Source of the DNA: Lotmaria passim
Lineage: Eukaryota; Euglenozoa; Kinetoplastea; Trypanosomatida; Trypanosomatidae
Direction: 5' to 3'
Assembly: GCA_037349495.1 (NCBI GenBank)
Contig: CP140220.1
Span: forward strand, 248,001-312,000
DNA length: 64,000 bases
This document shows positions 8,301-16,265 of the stretch, one piece after another (position 1 is the stretch's first letter; each line of letters opens with the position of its first letter). Under the pieces are notes generated by a model. The model saw only the letters and a list, made by a program, of their open reading frames with translations, was not told the origin of the DNA and made no database searches. The translations under genes were made by a program, and so were the position numbers.

Positions 8301-10475
8301 CAGCACGCCAGTCGTACCGGCGGCACGGAAGTCGCCCGCGGCGGCGGCGGTGTCTCCACTGTAGTGCTCAGCTGCGTAGCCCATGTCCACCGATCCCAGC
8401 GCACACCACCGCATGCCCTCCGTATTGAACGCGCTCGAGACCAACGCTGATGACGACGGTCCATATGACGCCGTTGTCGCTGCGGTAGGAAAACTCGCGT
8501 CGTCTTCGCCACCGTCTGCCTTCACGAGAGCACCCGGGGTAGCAGCAGTTGTCGAGACAGCGGTGTCACTCGACCGGAAGAGCGGTGTTCCAATGCTGGA
8601 GAAGGTGGGCATCAAGACGGTGCTGCAGGCACGCGCTTCGAAGACGGAGTCCGGCACGTGCGACGCCGCCAGCGGCAGCTCGGATGAAAGGTCTGTAGAA
8701 CGCGAGCAAGTGCAGTTAACAGCATTGCTGAGAGACGCCGTAGACGCGGCAGAGGTGTTTGAGTGCTCAGGGGTTGTGGAAGCGGTGGCAGGCGCAGACG
8801 AAGAAGCGGAAGCACAAGGCGCGGGTGGCGCGTCATTCACGGAGACTGGGCTGTACGGCGGACGCAGTGGTACTCGTTTCAGCAACGCGCTTTCACCTGC
8901 CCGTGTCAGCACCCGCCGCGTAGAGCCGTCGCCACCGCCGTCCGCGGCGGCTCCCTCGTGGATGCTCAATAGCCGCCACAGCAGCTGCGAGTGCGGCAAC
9001 TTCGACTGCCCAGCCGCCTGCACGAGCAATGACCACGCATGGGGCGTAATCCACGCCGCGGGGGTGTCCTGCACTACCTCCATGGCGACATCGAAGAGTC
9101 CGTCCCGCAGCGTCGCCTCAAGCAGCAGCGCACGGATGTTCGGTATATCATACAGCAGCCGGCACATCGCGTCGGTGCGCAATCGTGAAACAACTCGCTG
9201 CAACGCAAACGCTGCCGCACCCGCGGAGCTGCGGTCCGTACGTGCCGCGTGCATCGTTGACAGCAGCGCCTGCGAGACGAGGGTTGGGGCAGGGACGCGA
9301 TGCTGCAGGATGCGGTCGAGCAGCACAATCGGCGCCGGGGCGTCGGGGTGGTGCAGCAGCCGCTGCGTCACGTTCACCACGTGGCCGCGCTCGACGTAGC
9401 GTCTAAAAAGACGTTCGAAAGGCTCGTAGGACTGCATTCGCGCGTAGACGGCGTCACGGTAGAGCACCTGCGGAGACGTCTGCGCGGCGGCCGTCATCAA
9501 CATGGACGTTGTCGCGGAGCTTCTCCCACCTTTCTCAGCGGCGGACGAGGTGAGGCTCGCGGGAAAGGCAGACATACGCACATTATTGCCACCACTGCGC
9601 ACGCGGTTGGCATAGGCGGATGCTCGCATCGCCCCTATGGAGGCACCTCGTGCGTTCTGTCGCTCCTGCAGGTGGTAGGCGCCACCGCTGCAGCCCGGCA
9701 CTTCGACACCGGAAGAGACGACGAGGTAGGGCTGCGTCGCGTGCAGACGATGCCGTCGCATTAGCCGCGCCGAGAGCACCGCCCTGCTCTCCTGCACTAC
9801 TCCAGGAGGAGAGTCGTTATTCACGAAGCCACCACCACCGTCACCATAGCGACCGCTTTTTTGATATCCCCTGCTGTGATGGAGAAGCTGCGCCGAAGAC
9901 GCCCTCCGCTGTGGTTGCTGCTGGGGCGGCTGTCTTTGTGGACGATGGGACGTGCGACTGAAAGCGCCGCCGCGCGCGCGATGGGCCGCGGCTGCTGGCG
10001 TCGATGCCGAACCTGCGCTCTCCCCACCAAAGGACGTGTGCACCTCCTCCTCTTCCGCCGCTATACACCGCGCGGTAGACACTGTCGGCGCATCAGCGCG
10101 GGCGTCACCACTCGCATAGCGGACGCCAAAACAGAGGGGGACGGAGAGCGCGCGAGAAGTGGCAGCGGCGCGGTGCGCGCCTGCAGAAAAAGAAGAAGAC
10201 GATCGAAGAGCACTCGTCAACGCTACACGCATACCTGGTGAAAAGGCGCTCTTCTTTGTGGTAGCCGATGACACGTAAGATACGGCCACGTCAGAGCGCG
10301 CGTGCGCCGCGGCCGTCGAGTTCTGCGTTGTGCGCGAGTTTGCCCTCGCCACGAAGCCTCCGCACGACGCCGTTCTTCGCGCTTCGCCGGCCGAAACCAA
10401 CGATGACGACGACGACAGCCGCCGCCGCCGCGGCGGCGGTGTCCTGCCGCGCAGAAACAGCGAAAAGCGATGCAT
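2367..10475 (-). CDS. Giant mitochondrial zinc-knuckle / RanBP2-finger / helical-repeat protein, probably RNA-associated
   Basis: This frame encodes 2702 aa. The ATG start gives an Arg/Ser-rich, acid-free N terminus (MHRFSLFLRGRTPPPRRRR), typical of a mitochondrial presequence. Residues of about 340-480 are helical and PPR-like. A zinc ribbon has Cys pairs at 1136/1139 and 1154/1157. A RanBP2-type finger has W1395, C1397, C1400, C1413 and C1416. Four CCHC knuckles follow: C1560-C1563-H1567-C1572, C1757-C1760-H1765-C1770, C1983-C1986-H1991-C1996 and C2151-C2154-H2159-C2164. Between the fingers lie helical stretches that look like copies of one module, such as RRAAFVLCHIPLAKRS, HGMRVLRRVPVEMVP and GIALRNLLLIPPAYRR. 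The last 400 residues are low complexity (Gln, Asn, Ser). Trypanosomatid mitochondria use many PPR and zinc-finger proteins in RNA processing and ribosome assembly, so such a role is a reasonable inference. I do not recognise the specific protein. Confidence 0.85.
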   Translation of the reverse strand: MHRFSLFLRGRTPPPRRRRLSSSSSLVSAGEARRTASCGGFVARANSRTTQNSTAAAHARSDVAVSYVSSATTKKSAFSPGMRVALTSALRSSSSFSAGAHRAAATSRALSVPLCFGVRYASGDARADAPTVSTARCIAAEEEEVHTSFGGESAGSASTPAAAAHRARGGAFSRTSHRPQRQPPQQQPQRRASSAQLLHHSRGYQKSGRYGDGGGGFVNNDSPPGVVQESRAVLSARLMRRHRLHATQPYLVVSSGVEVPGCSGGAYHLQERQNARGASIGAMRASAYANRVRSGGNNVRMSAFPASLTSSAAEKGGRSSATTSMLMTAAAQTSPQVLYRDAVYARMQSYEPFERLFRRYVERGHVVNVTQRLLHHPDAPAPIVLLDRILQHRVPAPTLVSQALLSTMHAARTDRSSAGAAAFALQRVVSRLRTDAMCRLLYDIPNIRALLLEATLRDGLFDVAMEVVQDTPAAWITPHAWSLLVQAAGQSKLPHSQLLWRLLSIHEGAAADGGGDGSTRRVLTRAGESALLKRVPLRPPYSPVSVNDAPPAPCASASSSAPATASTTPEHSNTSAASTASLSNAVNCTCSRSTDLSSELPLAASHVPDSVFEARACSTVLMPTFSSIGTPLFRSSDTAVSTTAATPGALVKADGGEDDASFPTAATTASYGPSSSALVSSAFNTEGMRWCALGSVDMGYAAEHYSGDTAAAAGDFRAAGTTGVLHGFHSFNSLFSEVEAEVQQALASSRANSSTAASSSSRVARRALWETTALRMVHHQHGIAYGLDATTTARVLLRCGVGFSGQASPLLALNVLRRYLRSCHLLRDEIVRAQELIEAQLDAEEGVLRWEDDDDDGSPSKTSSSPSVDNTHAADAPAEKSAEEATATTTTTAVVIATNATRRSAAELLKLYPRLSRAVAPHPSPFLVFFKVMREAREVLSNAVEEEATAAAAAAAGSATANAGRARTGLRTNSSLPMVHWELVWHTFQQLNRENPRWFTEMTLQEAGDLCQDVIEVLCHGADPWLTLNISRRVSIRHIVDGVDMSLWLLHRLDPSHHTEEAREVARRLFRWLLVDVGIHLQPALHHHLIPAARALIRLNLQEELRVLYSAVLDNVYLFRPEHRDAFIAVLQDLICPSCASILPESDVYVDRACPNCMTVVPAKDADTIPSFHLSAEHVERLRARRKQQRQRSRQRLTASVHRLQSTEHSDEVCSNNGEGSAVGRFGQRQLRGPRDAAEVLRRHLQKTKDEEGDGLNGGSGDSTDGVMALLLSDAATLVPGVPVMSDVALFPVPGGASVLDVRAAMEESSRRLELQRAARQYALMQQGVSDSDAAVSHGSSSGPVAVASRTPAAMPTTLPISAQALDAATLKYLSTATTTTVNAAAASAAQDGAWVCVWCQEKNDEWSSRVRCGACGAETGPSAPWRHFAYTDPVKGDVMAELRGRMSNCVERPIDAIVAGYMLMVYRRTFQLRATPADQERLQRLIVMLCRLQERVLAAYVYTRLVPLTQRRVDALLDLLAQTFGQENEERYRALTQEDVTRPDRENTFFDAVFGPQTCRVCFGNHDWHVCPIVTRDFAGSGSGADAAHQQQRSPISLSPEEKQQAVLERLAQRIHSAVKSAVAPATTATPETSVSASPATTTTAKPGRPNAQLVVDAYVAFVSSPFREIFAELHAEDTNTLSLLLSRIQQYRRAAFVLCHIPLAKRSTEAYLKLVPFFNVTEEEALALLEKKPAQPSSSSSSPPAPNFVQVTKTCCMCLDQRHASHECPRLEEWLKGVQRLAKGGEAARAAAAAKTSAATRITTALVDSAGEVRLRQRLRAQVDGWTTAGPERLHAFYRYLETHLDLLRPTSTAPAESIVPRRIDFNDPLVYAVNKTVTKLATLDRRAEAYRLYAHAPIECVSTATTSAMLRMNGFAEDSIQALLKSGDESELLAAEEAERAEEADLTMARSSSSVAALSRPGQHAPAAARAAAVPMQRCCLLCFSASHAFVECPELAAAATEAEKLLLIAKEVGGITCVHDGIAAAAAYVYSEYNRGRLSSEMMRSNPALVTALLTLARRCFATHQLSHGMRVLRRVPVEMVPPATVYADLWRAAGLPEAEVERKQVQLSALFDTEGLIPCIDPPPPRPTYSNSFLSQLSRTLHDGLCRHCYEQGHTIATCPLFHAEVSFGRDYVAAYRMSMMSEQLDRPWQEAYLLKLVDFFSTHYLFMPYHIAGVANALNAITAMWSFRGEPGIALRNLLLIPPAYRRRQAFKHVLHSLRVPSADITRLLGDFYFAPDNVGGAAGTGGSPQQQQEVMMAQHLLIPKPAIRDLARRQIFEQVPSAMAALEESTERMAQIRESHERRGTATAGKVPGGGGIGAHLQQSSQRQQQGSHERRTSPPTDGVAAASFNSPILRRVMQSGGMAQLREDFDPILAELEDAVGMRLGSRHILFTSAMDIVGSAAAVASVSAPSVSAGATAGSGDASRMAEARVNNAPSSVARAAHSSFEKAATTVGHGAAHRGTPEAEAVINVQTKTVKSAASASASPPPQQQQQQHPTAERTPPPSSAPHHRRGRQQQSRRQMHNNNNNIGTQSTRHSPSSAAAESSALAASPSAAYGAGSRASEDEVRSSFPASSTHPSPQQRSQRSAGSGGNNSHRRASHINSSKNDDSNSRDYRGSRGGSQRNYGNSRQQHTTPPQSWNRGKNAKGDAPEKL

Positions 10476-11859
10476 GGAGCAGCGTTGGTGTATTAGAAAC
10501 AGAAAAACAACGCGAACTAAAATGTGTGTGCGTGTATGCGTGTGTTTTTTATTTCTATATAAATATATATGTCTGTTTTTTTAATGTAATTCAATGTATG
10601 TCCTCGAAAGACAACAGCTGCCTTTCTTTTTTTTTTTTATTATCTTTTTCTTCTTCTCTCCTCCTCCACAATTAACAACTTCGTTAGTTAACGCCTACAA
10701 GACAAAACAAAAATGAGGAAAAAGGAACTTCAAACCTCTCACGCCACAGCGAGCACAACACAACAACAACAAAAAAAAAAGAAGGAAATCACAAAAAAAA
10801 AAAGTACGCAGCCAAAATAAAAAACTCAAGAATAAGAGGAAGTAGCACTATAACATGGAAGCACTGCGTTTCTGCCAATAAAAAAAAAAAAAGTAATAAT
10901 AATAAACAACACGACAACACGAATTTCAAAAAAAAAAAACCAGCAGAATAATGTGAAGATATGAAAGGCTGAAGTCCGATGTTTTGTTTCCCCGCTTTCT
11001 TTTCTCAATTCTAGGCTTGCACTGTCAGTCGAGCTGTGTGACGGCGTGCGTGTGTTTGAAGCTCCCCTGTTCCTAAAAGGTATGCGCGCAACCCTCCTTT
11101 TATATACTGATGACGCTAAGAAGAAAAGAACCTACTTGTTATCGAGTGCTACTGAATTTACAGATAGATGACGGTGACACTTGTCGATGAAACTGCGCTG
11201 AGTTGATCTGCTGCTCAAGAAAAGAAATGTACAGCTTTTATTCTCACCGCACCTTCTTTCGTTCGTCCGTTGATAATTTCTTGTTTGTTTGTTTGTTTTT
11301 TGTTGGTGTTTCCTTTTTTTTTTTTTTGAGAAGTGACCAGAATTTGGGTAAAAGCAACAAGAAGCAGATGGAGATCGTATATCTTCCTAGGTTGACTTAC
11401 GGTTACCCACTGCGGTGTCGTTGGTGCGTGAGACTTGTACTACTACTACAGCTCTACTCGTGAGATAGTGAGAGACGACAAATAAGCACAAAAAAGAAAA
11501 AGAAGAGAGAGAGAGAGACGAAAAATGAAAATCAATAGTAAATAAGAGGGAAAGAAGAGGACACAAATTAGAGAGAGAGAGAGAGAGAGAGATGGTGTGA
11601 AGCTCTCCTCCAACGATTGGAAAGCGAAAAAGAAAAAAAAAAAAAAGAACCAGCAGGCTTGTCTTCTTTTTTTTTTTTTTTTGCCGTCGCTCGTCTTCGT
11701 TCTGAGCAAAAAAAAAAAAAGTGCAGTGTAGACGTTTGCAATCAAGGCTGCATATACTGTCTCTGTTGCGTGGATTTTGCTTCTTAGCTATTTTCTTTTT
11801 TTGTTTGCTTGCTTTTTTTTTTTCTTCTTCTTCTATTGTTGTTGTTGTTGTTTGTCTGT
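10476..11859. other. Intergenic region between the zinc-finger gene and the Ctf8-like gene
   Basis: No gene seen. Repeats include (GA)n at about 11571-11592, (GTT)n at about 11838-11850 and long A or T runs. The segment from about 11010 to 11240 has ordinary base complexity unlike its surroundings, but I find no open frame or RNA fold there that I can support. The best acceptor for the zinc-finger gene is the AG at 10517-10518, with only a weak pyrimidine tract. Confidence 0.65.
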
Positions 11860-12915
11860 TTACCTGAAGACACGCGCCGGCTTCGAGTTGAAGAGGACAG
11901 AGTCGCGCACCACGCCCACCAGCTCGTAGTTCTTGTACGCCGGCGTAGGAAGCTTGGAAGAAGGGGTGCCTGAATGAGCCGGACTGTACACCTCGTCTTC
12001 TGCTACCGCCTCGCCCTCGCGCTGACGCCTTCGCGGATTTTTCGAGTCCTCCATACCATTCTGTCCAGTTAAGCCCTCGCAGGTCTCCTCCTCCGACAAC
12101 ATGTCATCCAAGTACAGCGTGTTCAGCGAGAGGACGTCCGGGTGCTGCTGAAGCCACTCCGAGAAGAGCATCGTAGTCGTGGTGCTCGAAGCTTCAGCGA
12201 AGGTTGTGGAGGGCGAAGAGGGGGCCGCGAGCACCTTCTCCGCTACCGTATCCGCGCTGCCGGGCGGCCTTGTCGTTGTCTTTGGCATCGCTTCCTCGTG
12301 TCGATGTCGCAGAACCTGCCGGCGAAGCTGCTGCATCCGCGCAGGGCTGCACGCCTTCAGCACGAGCAGCGGGTACTTGTAGGTGGAGCGGCCGCCGTCG
12401 ACGCGCAGGGTGTCGATGCAAAGCGTGCATCGCTTCTCGCTCAAGTGATCTTGCTCCACGTGTCCGAGAGGCACCTCGACGACCGTCGACGCGGTGCTGT
12501 CGAGCTTGTTGTCGCCAAGCTTTGTGCGACACGCCTGCCAAACTCCCTCGTCGTCATCCTCGTCATCAAAATCGCCGGAGTCGTCTGAAGAGGAAGAACT
12601 GGAAAACAGCACGGGAGAGGTCAGCGAAGGAAGCACCGCGCTGGACGTCATTGCCTCAGCGGCATTGCGACTGTCGGTTCCATTATTCTTGTCCCTATGC
12701 ACCGCAAGATCTGCTGCTGTTGAAGAAGATACCTCCACTTGGCCCGCCTCCTTTAACCTTTGAATCTTCTCAGCATGCCTCTGCTGCCGTGCAGCCCGAC
12801 GCGCCTCCTTCGCGGCTCGTGCCTCCGTCAGTGCCTCGGGTGTGATGGCGATGCGGCCCTGCAGCTCAATGATGTCCATCACTGGCAGATCGCGGTTACC
12901 AAATACGCGGATCAT
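11860..12915 (-). CDS. CTF8: Ctf8-like subunit of the alternative clamp loader (chromosome transmission fidelity protein 8)
   Basis: This frame encodes 351 aa from an ATG. Three blocks match the Ctf8/CHTF8 family in order: MDIIELQGRI near residues 12-22 (family: ELQGxI), a block near 160-190 with LCIDTLRVDGG and YPLLVLKAC (family: GHH-L-GK then KPxAVL-K), and a C-terminal block YELVGVVRDSVLFNSKPARVF (family: Y-V-xIKDKILFKTRPKPI). Ctf8 binds Dcc1 and Ctf18 in the Ctf18-RFC complex, which acts on PCNA in replication and sister-chromatid cohesion in the nucleus. Metazoan and yeast Ctf8 have about 120-135 aa; here two inserts carry the difference. One is a basic coiled segment followed by an acidic Ser/Asp region (about 35-140), and the other is a charged linker (about 190-310). 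The assignment rests on motif recognition from memory. Confidence 0.78.
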   Translation of the reverse strand: MIRVFGNRDLPVMDIIELQGRIAITPEALTEARAAKEARRAARQQRHAEKIQRLKEAGQVEVSSSTAADLAVHRDKNNGTDSRNAAEAMTSSAVLPSLTSPVLFSSSSSSDDSGDFDDEDDDEGVWQACRTKLGDNKLDSTASTVVEVPLGHVEQDHLSEKRCTLCIDTLRVDGGRSTYKYPLLVLKACSPARMQQLRRQVLRHRHEEAMPKTTTRPPGSADTVAEKVLAAPSSPSTTFAEASSTTTTMLFSEWLQQHPDVLSLNTLYLDDMLSEEETCEGLTGQNGMEDSKNPRRRQREGEAVAEDEVYSPAHSGTPSSKLPTPAYKNYELVGVVRDSVLFNSKPARVFR

Positions 12916-13687
12916 CTTCCGTTGTTGTTGAACACCCGCTCTATTTTTGTTGTTGTTGTCCTATCCGTATATGTCTATTTATCTATAAATAAGCAAATAA
13001 GTAGATATATATATATATACTTATTTATTTGTATTTATAATTATGTCGATACGATTTGATAAATCGGAATACTGCCCTCGCTTTTTTCTTCTTTCTCGAA
13101 AAGGCGCTGACGGTACAGAACAAAAAAAAAAGATAGCATGAGCTTGTTGACACTTCTGAGCAGCCATTACGCAAAGGAGGGAGTGTGTAAAGCTGGCGGT
13201 GCCTTCATACTGTCTTCTGCTACCAGCTAAGCTGCCCTCCTTCCCTTCCAAGCTCTTTTTTTTTTTTTTGTGGGGGGTGTCCTTTTCAGCCTTCGTTCTG
13301 CATTCAGATCAGAACGAAATGTACTTTACAGCTCTTCTTGTTTAGAATCCGCAAACTACCACAGCCACTGCATTCACGTGTTAGATCTTCATCTATCAAG
13401 CTATATTGGTTTTTTTTTTTGTTTTTAGTTGTTGTTGTTGTTGTTGTTTTTGCGAGTTACGCGGATTGTGAAACCTGTGAATCCAAAATCTCCACCTCAC
13501 CATCAACAAAAAAAAAAAATAACGAAAGAAAAGAAAAGAAAAAAACGGCAAATTGACGAGACAGCTAACCTGGCAATAAAAAAAAAAAAAAACAGAATTT
13601 AGGTTCTGTTTCATATGCGCGCTCGGTAAAAGTTCTCCCTCTCTCATCCAGGCATGCGCTTCCTCTTATCCTAAGCTCGCGTCCACT
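12916..13687. other. Intergenic region between the Ctf8-like gene and the twin CX9C gene
   Basis: No gene seen. It contains the Ctf8 5' UTR, the 3' UTR of the CX9C gene, (TA)n near 13005-13020, (GTT)n near 13430-13447 and several A or T runs. Confidence 0.7.
13107..13108 (-). promoter_or_regulatory. Predicted trans-splice acceptor AG of the Ctf8-like gene
   Basis: The sense strand has a CTATCT10-type tract, then TTCTGTACCGTCAG. The resulting 5' UTR of about 191 nt contains no ATG and includes a (TA)n run. Confidence 0.45.
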
Positions 13688-14386
13688 CTACGCATCCTTA
13701 ACCCACGGGTGGGGCAGATCACGGTCGGGGTAGTGCTCCCGCCATATCTCTTTCATGATGTTATTGCGTCCGATAATCTCTCCATGGAAAACGCCCAGGT
13801 TGTACTTCCAACGGAACGCCGTCAGCATGTCCGTCCACGTCGGGTCATTCGGATCCGGCAGCAGGTTCTTCTTCTCGACGTCCTCGACACAGTAAAAGTA
13901 AACGTCACGCTCCTTCTGACACTTCCACGACGTCCACATCTTGTCCTGCAGGCAACGCGCCATCGTCTTCTCTGTCTCGGCGCACTGGCGCTCTGCCTCA
14001 TCTCGTACGGCGTTCTTTAGCTGCTGCGCCACCATCGGAGGCAGCCGCATGGCCTGAATATGGTCAATTGTGTTGAAGTCCTCGTTGTACACTTGCTCAA
14101 TCACGTTCGCGTGGTGCGCCGGTGGCGCCGTCGACGACGCGTCGCCATTTTTGTTAGTGTTCTTCTTCGGTGGGGGCGTCGCGTACGGCGAGCGTAGGTG
14201 GGCGTAGGCTTTGCGCTTCGCGGCGGCTTCTTCAGGCGTGCTGATGTCAGAGCTAAGGGACGTGTCGGGCGTGACGCCGTTTTCGAACTCGTCTTCCTTG
14301 ACATCTGCGGCCTTGTCGAAGCTGGTGAGCGGAGCGGCGGCGGCACCCGCGGGTGCTGCCGCTTCCTTCGATCCTTTTGCGCCCAT
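13688..14386 (-). CDS. N-myristoylated twin CX9C (CHCH) protein, CMC1/NDUFB7/MIC19-like
   Basis: This frame encodes 232 aa. I chose the ATG at 14384-14386 because the open frame upstream has only a GTG. The N terminus MGAKGSK fits the myristoylation consensus (Gly2, Ser6, Lys7). Residues of about 8-110 are an Ala/Thr/Pro-rich linker. The C-terminal half carries twin CX9C: C135-x9-C145, ten residues, C156-x9-C166, which is the disulfide helical hairpin of proteins imported into the mitochondrial intermembrane space by Mia40/Erv1. A basic and aromatic tail of about 66 residues follows, ending HPWVKDA. The spacing fits both CMC1 and complex I NDUFB7. Myristoylation plus CHCH is known in NDUFB7 and MIC19. 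I cannot decide between a respiratory-chain, assembly-factor or cristae role. Confidence 0.8.
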   Translation of the reverse strand: MGAKGSKEAAAPAGAAAAPLTSFDKAADVKEDEFENGVTPDTSLSSDISTPEEAAAKRKAYAHLRSPYATPPPKKNTNKNGDASSTAPPAHHANVIEQVYNEDFNTIDHIQAMRLPPMVAQQLKNAVRDEAERQCAETEKTMARCLQDKMWTSWKCQKERDVYFYCVEDVEKKNLLPDPNDPTWTDMLTAFRWKYNLGVFHGEIIGRNNIMKEIWREHYPDRDLPHPWVKDA

Positions 14387-14479
14387 CAAGTGCCAGGGAA
14401 GAAGACACAGGAGAGAAGAAGTGAGAGGGAAGAAAAAAAAGGGCACAAAGCAACACCTCCCTCCTTTTTCTTACATATA

Positions 14480-14520
<41 letters not shown>

Positions 14521-16142
14521 GTGTGTGTGTGTGTAGGTAACGCGTGCGCTCGTATTTATGTGTATCTACAAAGCACTGACACAAGTCATCACAGCGTTCA
14601 CAAACATAAAAACGGGGGAAAAAAAAAAAGAGGGAAGGGAAAAAAAAAAAGGGGGGGCTTATAGTAGCCATGCTGTAACGCTCAACGTAATTCCGTTCAG
14701 ATACAAAAAAAAAAAAAATGCACATGTGCATATAAGGATTCACTTTCCGGGATTCAAAATCGCCGCACTTGAACCCATCCTCACCTTTCTTTTTATTTAC
14801 ATACACATTTAAAGTACTGCTTAGAAAAGAAAAGAGCACTGCCATCTGTCGAGAGTCCTCCAAGCACCTCAAATACAGAGCAGGTCGCAACCTCTGCACA
14901 CGAATAAACGTCTCTCGCTGCCCTTTCCCCCCCCCCCTTCCTCCCCGGGAAGCGCCAAGTGAATCTTGATCACGGAAAAGACACATGTTACGCCGCTTGG
15001 CTCCTGTTCGATCACCCCAAACAGTGTACATTGTTTTCCTTTATTTCTTTTTGTATTCGTATTTGATGGTATTAGGTTTCACACAGCTTCAGGCTTTGTC
15101 ATTTTCTTTTTTTTTTTGTCGTTGTTTGTTTGTTTGTTTATGTTGATTCTAGCGTTATGTGCAGTAAATAAGGGAGGAGGGAGAGCCCCCCTCCTCCCCC
15201 CTCTTCCAAATTAGAAAAACAATAATAAAGAAGTGGCAAAGGCCGATGCTTCAACATAAAATATAATAAGATAAGATGAGGAGAGTAACAACAGGGAGCT
15301 TTGGTCTTCAGTGGTCCCCCTTCACCGATGAAAATACAAACGAGAAAAAAAAACAACAATAATAAGTAAACACACAACGATAGCACCGCAATTACTCGTG
15401 CAAGAAGAATGTCACAGCGGAGTGAACGAGAAGAAGATCTGCAAAAAAAAAAAAACAACCATCAACAACAACATATCTCGTGCAATAAAAAAAAAAAGAG
15501 AATACGAAAAGAAATATAAAGAGTAAAAAAGAACGTCTACCAGAAAACGCGATCGTACAGCAATAAATAATAGTAATAATAATAATAGTAATGATCATAA
15601 AGCAACCTAAATAACGAAAACAAGTCACGCGACATAAACAGACAGGTCACAGTGCTTCTTTTTTTTTTTTTCTCTCTCACGGGAAAGAAAAAAAAAAAAA
15701 GCAGAGACGCAAAGCACAGAGAGATAAACACAGGTCAACGGTGAAAAAAAAAAAAAACATACACGTTGTCCACCACAACACAAACCAACATTTCATGAGA
15801 GAAAAAAAAAAATAGTATATGCGTTTTTTTTTTTTCCTTCCGAGAAAATCGTTAGGGGGGAATGAAAAACAGTCAGCAGCAAAGGCTGAAAAGGGTATTT
15901 AAAAAAAAGCGTGTCTGAATGAAACTCGCTTTGAACCCTCCCCCTCATACACATAAAAAAAAAAAACTCTTGAACAGTAAAAACCACTTGTTTTCTTCTT
16001 TTTTTTTTTTCTTCTCAGCCAAAAAAAAAAAGCAAAGCTATGTAGAGAAAACAGTCTTCAAAAAAAAAAACGTGGTAATTCTACAGAAATCGAAGGAAAC
16101 AGGCAGCGTTAGCAACAAGGTCGTCCATCCATAGAATGGATC

Positions 16143-16184
<42 letters not shown>

Positions 16185-16265
16185 TTGCATACATATATAA
16201 ATAAAATAATAACTAGATAAATATAAATATATATATATATACGTGTGTCGACATCGGTTCAGCGT
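14387..16265. other. Intergenic region between the CX9C gene and the MGSVC gene
   Basis: No gene seen. It carries (AT)n at about 14475-14492 followed directly by (GATA)n to about 14519, an exceptionally long (TA)n at about 16146-16182 close to the next stop codon, and dense A runs from 15440 to 16070. A C/T tract fills the sense strand just before the CX9C start codon without an AG in between. Confidence 0.7.

Noticed and set aside
11095-11160. C/D-box snoRNA look-alike on the plus strand (CTGATGAC followed by CTGAA about 45 bases later)
   Set aside because: It is antisense to the transcription unit, no terminal stem flanks it, and similar short motifs occur by chance.
13688-14446. Longer N terminus for the twin CX9C protein (MPFFFF start)
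   Set aside because: The apparent start codon is GTG and the extra residues translate the pyrimidine tract. The ATG at 14386 with a myristoylation consensus is far more likely.
16146-16182. Long (TA)n as an origin or strand-switch signal
   Set aside because: Genes on both sides keep the same orientation and similar TA runs occur in other gaps, so a plain microsatellite explains it.
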